Positions 58,447 through 64,000 of a stretch of 64,000 bases of DNA are shown here, in pieces. The notes beneath the pieces are model-generated. The model worked only from the letters and a program-made list of their open reading frames with translations, was not told the origin of the DNA and ran no database searches. Each line of letters begins with the position of its first letter. Within the stretch, counting starts at the first letter, position 1. The position numbers were made by a program, and so were the translations under genes. The DNA comes from UBA11524 sp963642705 (GTDB lineage: Bacteria > Bacillota > Clostridia > Christensenellales > Aristaeellaceae), in assembly GCA_963642705.1 (NCBI GenBank), contig CAVIHU010000005.1, positions 44,228-108,227 of the forward strand. The letters run 5' to 3'.

Positions 58447-59252
58447 AAGAGCGTTTTGCAGCATGGCGGCCCTATCTGTCGCTCTACCGGCTCAAGGCGC
58501 TGCAGGAAACGCAGTACCGTGCGGCGGCGCTCGGCGGGTTGGTGACGCAGGGATTCTTCGCGATTCTGTATGTGTTCCTGTACACGGCGCTCTTTCAGGG
58601 CGAAAACCAGCAGGAGCTGGCAGAAACCATCACATACGTCTGGATTCAGCAGACGTTTTTCCGCATGCTGCTGATGGATGACGCCGAGCTGAATCAGCAG
58701 GTGCTGACGGGCACGCTGGCATACACGATGCTCCGTCCGGTTGACCAGTACCGCTTTGCGTTCGTGCGGACGATGGCACAGCGTCATGTAAACGCACTGA
58801 TGCGCCTGCTGCCGATGGTTGCGCTGCAATTCGTGCTGCCGTTCTCGTGGCGCATGCAGCCGCCTGAAAGCATGCTGGCGCTCATGCAGGCGGTCGTGTC
58901 ATTCCTGCTCGGCGTGCTGAATCTGTGCGCCGTCTGCGGCATTTCCGACGCGATTCTGATGCAGACGCTCGACAGCCGCGGAATCATCGCCATCATTATC
59001 TTCATTAACAGCGCGTTTTCCGGCAATATCATTCCGCTGACGCTGTTTCCTGAAAGCATGCAGACCATTATCCGCTATCAGCCGTTTGCGCAGGCGCTCG
59101 ATGCGCCCATCCGCATGTACCTGCACGCGCAGACGCTGCCCGAATGGCTGCTGAACATTGCCGTGCAGCTCATCTGGCTGATTCTGCTGACCGCCGTCGG
59201 GCGCGCGATGTGGAAAAGGCAGATGAGCCGGTTGACCATTCAGGGAGGTTGA
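58443..59252 (+). CDS. ABC-2 transporter permease 1
   Basis: A 269-residue membrane protein of about six helices, overlapping the ATPase stop by ATGA. AALGGLVTQGFFAILYVFLY and the helix near GIIAIIIFINSAFSGNIIPL match ABC-2 permeases of this group. It should form a heterodimer with the next gene. Confidence 0.85.
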   Translation: MKERFAAWRPYLSLYRLKALQETQYRAAALGGLVTQGFFAILYVFLYTALFQGENQQELAETITYVWIQQTFFRMLLMDDAELNQQVLTGTLAYTMLRPVDQYRFAFVRTMAQRHVNALMRLLPMVALQFVLPFSWRMQPPESMLALMQAVVSFLLGVLNLCAVCGISDAILMQTLDSRGIIAIIIFINSAFSGNIIPLTLFPESMQTIIRYQPFAQALDAPIRMYLHAQTLPEWLLNIAVQLIWLILLTAVGRAMWKRQMSRLTIQGG

Positions 59253-59255
59253 GCA

Positions 59256-60047
59256 ATGAAGTACGTGTTTCACGCGTTCCGGATGCAGTGGCGGTGCGCG
59301 ACGGAGTACCGGATGTCTTTCTGGATGCAGACGCTGGCACAGCTGGCGATGTCCGGCGGCGAGCTGCTGGGCGTGGCGGTGCTGCTGAACCGCTTTACGT
59401 CAGCAGGACAGTGGTCGGCGGACGAGGTGCTGTTCTTCTTCGGCATGATGCACCTGACATTCGCCGTCACCGAGTGCATCGGGCGCGGGCTGACGATGTT
59501 CGCGCGGATTGTGCAGGCAGGAGAGTTTGACCAGATGCTGCTGCGTCCGCGGAATCTGCTCGTGCAGGTGCTCTGCTCGCGTACCGATCCGCGGCGCCTC
59601 GGTACGGCCGTGCTCGGTATCGTGCTGATGTGCATTTCGGTCGGCCGCCTGCAAATTCCATGGACCTTTGCGCGAACCGTCCTGCTCCTGCTCTCCGCGG
59701 CAGGGACAGTGATGATGCTGCTCGGGCTGTTCCTCATCGAAGCGACCGCCGCATTCCTGTCTATCCAGTCCATCGAGGCGGTCAATGTGCTGACCTACGG
59801 CGGCAGGACGGCATGTGAATATCCGCTGGACATCTACCCGAAGCCCCTGCGCCTGTTGTTCATGTACATCGCACCGTTCGGGCTGTGCATGCACTGGCCG
59901 GTCAGCGTGCTGCTGCGCCATCCGATGCTGACATGGGCAGAATGGACGGCATTCATCGCGCCGATGTCGGGTGTGGCGTTTTTCTTCCTGATGGCGTGTG
60001 TCTGGCGGAAATTCGGTATCCGGCGCTATTGCTCAACGGGGACGTAA
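59256..60047 (+). CDS. ABC-2 transporter permease 2
   Basis: A 263-residue six-helix permease paralogous to the previous gene, 3 bases downstream, with GGGAGG upstream. FDQMLLRPRNLLVQVL corresponds to LRPVDQY in the paralogue, a feature of DUF990-type permeases. Its TAA stop is the first three bases of a family A repeat end. Confidence 0.85.
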   Translation: MKYVFHAFRMQWRCATEYRMSFWMQTLAQLAMSGGELLGVAVLLNRFTSAGQWSADEVLFFFGMMHLTFAVTECIGRGLTMFARIVQAGEFDQMLLRPRNLLVQVLCSRTDPRRLGTAVLGIVLMCISVGRLQIPWTFARTVLLLLSAAGTVMMLLGLFLIEATAAFLSIQSIEAVNVLTYGGRTACEYPLDIYPKPLRLLFMYIAPFGLCMHWPVSVLLRHPMLTWAEWTAFIAPMSGVAFFFLMACVWRKFGIRRYCSTGT

Positions 60048-60076
60048 GGCAACGCCGCATAATTTGGTGGAACCAT
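60045..60076 (+). repeat. Family A repeat left end at the permease stop
   Basis: TAAGGCAACGCCGCATAATT then TGGTGGAACCAT. Truncated directly before a family B copy. Confidence 0.65.
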
Positions 60077-60080
60077 AAAA

Positions 60081-60256
60081 CGGGTCAAGGGAGGAACTCC
60101 CTTGCAGGGTCAAGGGGAAGCGCCCCTTGTGGGGCTTGGGGCAGCGCCCCAACCAAAGAACAAAATCATCAATGTAGATGTCACCAACTATGCTTCGCAA
60201 GCGCTGAACAGAGAAGAGGACGCAGTCCGCGGAACGTCTTCAGCGCAGCACAGGTA
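60081..60256 (+). repeat. Family B repeat, copy 2
   Basis: Matches 51146-51320 in inverse orientation over about 175 bases. Contains GGGAGGAACTCCC and GGGGCAGCGCCCC palindromes, then ATGTAGATGT and a segment ending CGCAGTCCGCGGAACG. 60257-60345 holds a small AACAGCAGCTG/CAACTGCTGTT hairpin and nothing else recognisable. Confidence 0.82.
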
Positions 60257-60345
60257 GAAAAACAGCAGCTGCTCAATCCGGGCAACTGCTGTTTTCAATT
60301 CCATATTCGCGAAACGAAGGGCGCATTCACCTGACAAAGCTTGCC

Positions 60346-60388
60346 TAAAAGACGGGTCAGGGGACTTCATCCCCTGACCCGTCTTTTA
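60346..60388. terminator. Perfect 18-pair palindrome, bidirectional terminator
   Basis: TAAAAGACGGGTCAGGGG (60346-60363) and its exact inverse (60371-60388) with a 7-base loop; T runs follow in both directions. The minus-strand MATE stop codon is its last three bases (TAA on that strand). Core related to family B. Confidence 0.85.
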
Positions 60389-61756
60389 GACCAGCGTTTT
60401 GGTTTGCCATTTTCCGCCCTTCCAGCGGATGATGAAGCATACGATCCGGAACACCCAGTCGATCTGCATCGCCAGCCAGACACCCAGCACACCCATGCCG
60501 AAGCTCTTCGCGAGGATGAATCCGAACAAAATCCGGAATGCCGCCATGGAAAAGGTCGAAATCGTCATGGTATACCGCGCATCACCGGCGGCACGCAGGG
60601 CATTCGGCAGGACGAAGGACATCGGCCAGAGCAGCACGCAGCCCGCGCCGTGCATGGCGACAATCTGCCGCGCGAGCACCGTCGCCTCGTCGGAGAGGTT
60701 AAAGGGCTTCGTGATGATCGGGTTGCACAGGAGCATCAGGATGTTCAGCGTGCCCATGCACAGGTAGGCAATCTGCATCAGCCGCCGCGTGTAGAAGCGC
60801 GCCTGTTCGTATTCGTGCGCGCCGCAGCACTGTCCGACGACGGCGATCATCGCCAGTCCGATGGCGTTGCCCGGCAGGCACTGGAATGAGCCGAGCGTGT
60901 TGCCGACGGCGTTCGCGGCGGTGCTTGCCGTGCCGAACGTGGCAATCATGCTTAGCAGAAGCAGCTTGCCAAGCTGGAACAGCCCGTTCTCGAAGCCGCT
61001 CGGCAGCCCGACAGAGAGAATTTTCCTGACCTCGCCGAGATCCCAGGCAAACGGCAGCATACCCGGATACGGCACACGGCATTTCGGACTGCGCAGCGCA
61101 CGATTCGTCACCCATGCGCCGACCGCACGTGAAATCAGCGTCGCCAGTCCCGCACCGATGACGCCCCAGCCGAACACATAAATCGTCAGGCTGTTGCCGA
61201 TGAGGTTGACGATGTTCATGATGAAGGACGAGTGCATGGTCGCACGCGGATTACCCGTGCAGCGCAGCAGGGCGCAGTATGCGTTGTAAATGGCCATGAC
61301 GGGATAAGAAAGCGCGGACATCAGGAAGTAAGACCGGCTTGCGTCCATGACCTCTTCCTCGACATCGCCGAAAATCAACGTCAGCAGGGGATTGCGGAAA
61401 ATCAGGCAAATCGCCATAATGACGACCGAAACTGCCAGCACGACATAAAACAGCATCTTTTCGGCAGCCTGAGCCGCTTCAATCTGTTTTTTGCCGAGAT
61501 GCTGGCTGACGAGCACAGCGCCGCCGGTTGCAAGAGCGGAGAACACGCCAATCAGCAGTACGTTGATGCTGTCCACCAGCGAAACGCCGCTCATCGCCTG
61601 TTCGCCGCAGGAGGACACCATGACCGTGTCCATCATGCCAATCAGCACGACCAGAAACTGCTCCGCGAGCAGCGGAATCAGCAGCTGCTTGAGGTCATAG
61701 GCGGAAAAGAGCATCTCGTCCTCTTGCTTCGGCGCGGTTGCTTTCAAAATGTTCAT
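60386..61756 (-). CDS. MATE-family efflux pump (copy 2)
   Basis: A 456-residue, 12-helix MATE transporter, distinct in sequence from the copy at 51.4 kb and of the type starting KQLLIPLLAEQFLVVLIGMMD. QHLGKKQIEAAQ and the second-half GLAMIAVVGQCCGAHEYEQA fit the family. ATG with AGGAGGG upstream, 15 bases after the DUF554 gene, so probably one operon. Confidence 0.92.
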   Translation of the reverse strand: MNILKATAPKQEDEMLFSAYDLKQLLIPLLAEQFLVVLIGMMDTVMVSSCGEQAMSGVSLVDSINVLLIGVFSALATGGAVLVSQHLGKKQIEAAQAAEKMLFYVVLAVSVVIMAICLIFRNPLLTLIFGDVEEEVMDASRSYFLMSALSYPVMAIYNAYCALLRCTGNPRATMHSSFIMNIVNLIGNSLTIYVFGWGVIGAGLATLISRAVGAWVTNRALRSPKCRVPYPGMLPFAWDLGEVRKILSVGLPSGFENGLFQLGKLLLLSMIATFGTASTAANAVGNTLGSFQCLPGNAIGLAMIAVVGQCCGAHEYEQARFYTRRLMQIAYLCMGTLNILMLLCNPIITKPFNLSDEATVLARQIVAMHGAGCVLLWPMSFVLPNALRAAGDARYTMTISTFSMAAFRILFGFILAKSFGMGVLGVWLAMQIDWVFRIVCFIIRWKGGKWQTKTLV

Positions 61757-61771
61757 GATACCCTCCTGCAG

Positions 61772-62470
61772 TTATGAGAAAAGCTGCATCAGCGGAAGAA
61801 TCGCAATCGGAAGGAACATCGCCGGCAGCATGTTGCCGACGGCAATGTGCTTGTCGTAAATCATGTTGAGCCCGACGCCGGCGACGAGCAGCCCGCCGAC
61901 CGCGCCCATCTCTGTGACGACCGCGTCCGTCAGCACGGATTGCAGCAGCCCGGACAGCAGCGTAATCAGCCCCTGATACAGGAACACGGACACTGCCGAG
62001 AGTGCCACGCCGACACCCAGCGAGCTCGCGAGAAACACCGAAATAACGCCGTCCAGCAGCGCCTTCGCAATCAGGGTGCTGTGGTCGCCGTGCAGACCGC
62101 TGTTCATTGCGCCGACAATCGCCATCGCTCCGACGCAGTACATCAGCGTGCCCGACACGAAGCCGCGTGCAATGCCGCCGCTTTCCTCCGTCTTGCCGCG
62201 GAGAAGGCGTTTTTCGAGTCTCCTGCCGAGGTCGTTGAGCCGCCGCTCAATGTCAAGCCCGGCGCCGAGCAGGCTGCCCAGCACGATGCTGAGAATCATG
62301 CAGAGGGTGCTTGTCGTCTTGAGCGCACCGGAAAGTCCGATGAGCACGATGCACAGCCCCTGTCCCTGCATGACGGCATCGCGGAGCCGCTCGGGGATGC
62401 CGCGCTTTGCGAGCACGCCGCAGAGGGTGCCCAGCAGAATCGCCGCGGAATTGATGATCGTTCCTATCAT
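61772..62470 (-). CDS. DUF554 membrane protein
   Basis: A 232-residue membrane protein of about seven helices. GTIINSAAILLGTLCGVLAK at the start and FVSGTLMYCVGAMAIVGAMN-like GTLMYCVGAMAIVG are diagnostic of DUF554 (YdfK/YqgA type). Its role is unclear. The ATG at 62470 has GGAAGGAC upstream. Confidence 0.9.
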   Translation of the reverse strand: MIGTIINSAAILLGTLCGVLAKRGIPERLRDAVMQGQGLCIVLIGLSGALKTTSTLCMILSIVLGSLLGAGLDIERRLNDLGRRLEKRLLRGKTEESGGIARGFVSGTLMYCVGAMAIVGAMNSGLHGDHSTLIAKALLDGVISVFLASSLGVGVALSAVSVFLYQGLITLLSGLLQSVLTDAVVTEMGAVGGLLVAGVGLNMIYDKHIAVGNMLPAMFLPIAILPLMQLFS

Positions 62471-62609
62471 AGTAAAGTCCTTCCCGAAGGGGGTTAAGGG
62501 AGCGATTGGAAAGCTCCCCTGATGCAGCATGAAAGCTCGATGATGAAAATTGCTCGCCCGAAAGAGATAAAGAACAAAGGACAGATCAAAGTCATAGAAA
62601 TCAAAACAC

Positions 62610-62636
62610 CTGATGACGCATCGCTGCGGTCATCAG
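62610..62636 (-). terminator. Terminator of the rplU-prp-rpmA operon
   Basis: On the minus strand CTGATGAC and GTCATCAG form an 8-pair stem followed by GTGTTTTG. Confidence 0.7.
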
Positions 62637-62664
62637 GCGGATGAACCAGGGGAATGAGTGCAGT

Positions 62665-62949
62665 TTACTCCGCCACAGGATAGACGGAAACCTGCTTCTT
62701 GTCGCGGCCGAGGCGCTCGAAACGAACGACGCCGCTCACCAGCGCGAACAGGGTGTCGTCCTTGCCGATGCCCACGTTCAGACCGGGATGAATCTTCGTG
62801 CCGCGCTGACGAACAAGGATGTTGCCAGCCTGGGAGAACTGACCGTCTGCGCGCTTCGGTCCGAGGCGCTTGGATTCGCTGTCGCGTCCGTTACGGGTAG
62901 AACCCATACCTTTTTTATGAGCGAACAGCTGAAGATTAAGCTTCATCAT
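62665..62949 (-). CDS. rpmA: 50S ribosomal protein L27 with cleavable N-terminus
   Basis: A 94-residue L27, the same length as in Bacillus. It begins MMKLNLQLFAHKKGMGSTRN: the first nine residues (to LQLF) form the Firmicute extension that is cut off before the Ala by Prp protease, exposing the tail that reaches the peptidyl transferase centre. KRLGPKRADGQFSQAGNILV is diagnostic. ATG with GGAGGG upstream. prp is the preceding gene. Confidence 0.96.
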   Translation of the reverse strand: MMKLNLQLFAHKKGMGSTRNGRDSESKRLGPKRADGQFSQAGNILVRQRGTKIHPGLNVGIGKDDTLFALVSGVVRFERLGRDKKQVSVYPVAE

Positions 62950-62987
62950 GGTAATACCCTCCGTTTATATCAATCAAGGTCGGCGGC

Positions 62988-63326
62988 TCATGCTGCCCGG
63001 CGGACAGAGAGCCGGAAAAATGCCGGATACTGTTCAGCGATGGCTTCCAGACCAATGCGAAGCGCCCCGAAGAGCAGCTGCGCCTGTTCTGACTGCTTCT
63101 CTGTCAACTCCGGCGGCAGCCAGACCTCCACATAGCCGTCCTCACCGCCCCGTTCGATGGGCGAGAGACCGACCAGACGGCAAAGCGCCTGATCCGTCGT
63201 GACGACGAGCACGGAAATCGCTGCGCACACGATATCGCTGCCTTCCTCGGCATAGCCTGAATGACCCTTCACGGAAATTCCCGTGATCTGTCCGGCAGCG
63301 TTCTCAAAGAAGACCGCGCGTGTCAT
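62988..63326 (-). CDS. prp: Ribosomal-processing cysteine protease Prp
   Basis: A 112-residue protease of the former DUF464 family. Catalytic His and Cys lie in KGHSGYAEEGSDIVCAAIS. It removes the N-terminal extension of L27, encoded next. Its start overlaps the rplU stop by one base (TAATG), the standard rplU-prp-rpmA arrangement of Firmicutes. Confidence 0.95.
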   Translation of the reverse strand: MTRAVFFENAAGQITGISVKGHSGYAEEGSDIVCAAISVLVVTTDQALCRLVGLSPIERGGEDGYVEVWLPPELTEKQSEQAQLLFGALRIGLEAIAEQYPAFFRLSVRRAA

Positions 63327-63634
63327 TACGCGTTGATCGCGGTAATTTCCACCTTCGTGTAGGGCTGACGATGACCGGCACGGCGATGGTAGTTCTTCTT
63401 GGACTTGTACTTGTAGATGCGGATCTTTTCGCCCTTGACCTGACCGACGATCTTGCCCTCAACGGTCGCGCCCGCGACAGTGGGGTTGCCGACCTTCACG
63501 TCGCCGTCGTTGACGATCATAATGGCATCGAAGGAAATGGCGGAGCCATCCTCCTGATTCACCTTGTCGATGTAGATGGTTTCACCCTGAGAAACCTTGT
63601 ACTGCTTATTGCCAGCGCTGATGACTGCGTACAT
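63326..63634 (-). CDS. rplU: 50S ribosomal protein L21
   Basis: A 102-residue L21. MYAVISAGNKQYKVSQGETI at the start and YKYKSKKNYHRRAGHRQPYT at the end are diagnostic. The ATG at 63634 has AGGAGGTG upstream; a few codons further upstream in frame are rejected. Confidence 0.97.
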   Translation of the reverse strand: MYAVISAGNKQYKVSQGETIYIDKVNQEDGSAISFDAIMIVNDGDVKVGNPTVAGATVEGKIVGQVKGEKIRIYKYKSKKNYHRRAGHRQPYTKVEITAINA

Positions 63635-63719
63635 GACAAAAAGCACCTCCTAATATGTACTCGCCGGAATCTGAGGTTGCGCAGATGCGCATTTAGGCAT
63701 ACCTCTCCCGTGCGGCTCA
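63635..63719 (-). promoter_or_regulatory. Leader of rplU, possible L21 leader
   Basis: About 85 bases from the predicted transcript start to the start codon, in the place where Firmicutes carry the autoregulatory L21 leader. It contains a short inverted repeat (ATGCGCAT). The match to the known motif was not established. Confidence 0.4.
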
Positions 63720-63725
63720 AATGGC

Positions 63726-63754
63726 AGTATAGCACAGAATTGAAGCTGTGTCAA
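63726..63754 (-). promoter_or_regulatory. Promoter of rplU-prp-rpmA
   Basis: On the minus strand: TTGACA, 17 bases, TATACT. Confidence 0.82.
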
Positions 63755-63772
63755 GGATTTTCGCGATGGAGT

Positions 63773-63922
63773 CACGGAAATCAATTTTCAGAATACTTAT
63801 TCGCTTGGCATAGAAATGTTCGCAAAATATTCCGTTTTTTGCGGATCCAATCCGCCATCCGACGGCTTACACACCCGTGAAGGAAGAAAGAATGTATGAC
63901 TATGCACAAAATTGATTTCCGT
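63773..63922. repeat. Family C element with perfect terminal inverted repeats
   Basis: CACGGAAATCAATTTT (63773-63788) is the exact inverse of AAAATTGATTTCCGTG (63907-63922). The element of 150 bases is flanked on both sides by GCGATGGAGT (63763-63772 and 63923-63932), which looks like a target duplication. No protein of its own is convincing. Confidence 0.75.
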
Positions 63923-63932
63923 GCGATGGAGT

Positions 63933-63946
63933 CACGGAAATCAATT
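63933..63946. repeat. Second family C end
   Basis: CACGGAAATCAATT again, directly after the second GCGATGGAGT. It may be the edge of another copy running out of the window. The last 54 bases show nothing else. Confidence 0.5.
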
Positions 63947-64000
63947 GTAGGAGTACAATACATCTTGGACAAGGAGAAGAAAAGAGTAGAAGGATAGCGC

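Noticed and set aside
63781..63972. 63-codon minus-strand gene at the right edge
   Set aside because: It lies across the family C element and its inverted ends; a translated repeat rather than a gene.

Overview
The window is a piece of a fairly GC-rich chromosome of a Firmicute, most likely a gut-type member of the Clostridia. The pointers are T-box leaders ahead of proS and ileS, ribosomal protein L27 with the cleavable N-terminal extension next to its protease gene prp, an RNase Y gene, an RbgA GTPase gene, SD-type (AGGAGG-like) start sites and many near-consensus sigma-A type promoters with 17-base spacers. The species cannot be named from the sequence alone. No rRNA, tRNA, CRISPR array, complete prophage or complete insertion sequence was seen.

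Layout. 1-6.9 kb: a GH2 beta-galactosidase, a candidate structured RNA, RNase Y and a SARP-type regulator. 6.9-10.8 kb: a more AT-rich, probably imported and decaying stretch with a small mobile-element-type gene, a GH3 glycosidase that has lost its tail and a truncated class II aldolase. 10.8-15 kb: a TauE-type exporter, then a tight operon of glycosyltransferase, split ThrE exporter, rlmH and a membrane-anchored barnase-type RNase. 15-24 kb (mostly minus strand): a giant double GT-C membrane glycosyltransferase, yraN, rnhB, rbgA and a beta-mannosidase. 24-31 kb: DEAD-box helicase, a coupled AAA+ ATPase/unknown pair, T-box-proS and rpsO. 31-38.5 kb: pnp with a structured leader, M16 peptidase, a RuvX-DUF1292 fusion, a polysaccharide deacetylase and a DUF3048 protein. 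38.5-46 kb (minus): tgt, an RluA/RluD-family synthase, an RlmI-like methyltransferase, a degenerate GH4-like protein and T-box-ileS. 46-52.8 kb: small enzymes, a secreted peptidoglycan-binding protein, an E2-like protein without its catalytic residues, tyrA and a MATE pump. 53-60 kb: MarR plus a heterodimeric ABC exporter, and a three-gene ABC-2 transporter. 60-64 kb (minus): a second MATE pump, DUF554 and rplU-prp-rpmA.

Much of the content is housekeeping: translation (proS, ileS, rpsO, rplU, rpmA, rlmH, tgt, rbgA), RNA turnover (rny, pnp, DEAD helicase) and DNA maintenance (rnhB, ruvX, yraN). To this are added glycan use (GH2, GH3, beta-mannosidase), envelope work and drug-type efflux.

The most notable non-genic content is three families of dispersed repeats. 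Family A has ends close to TAAGGCAAYRCCGCACAA, family B is built on GGGTCAAGGG palindromes, and family C has CACGGAAATCAATT ends. In five genes the TAA stop codon is itself the first three bases of a repeat. Other points of interest are a promoter-to-terminator RNA candidate before rny, a barnase-type RNase without a visible barstar, the AAA+/unknown gene pair, and several gene remnants that record deletions.
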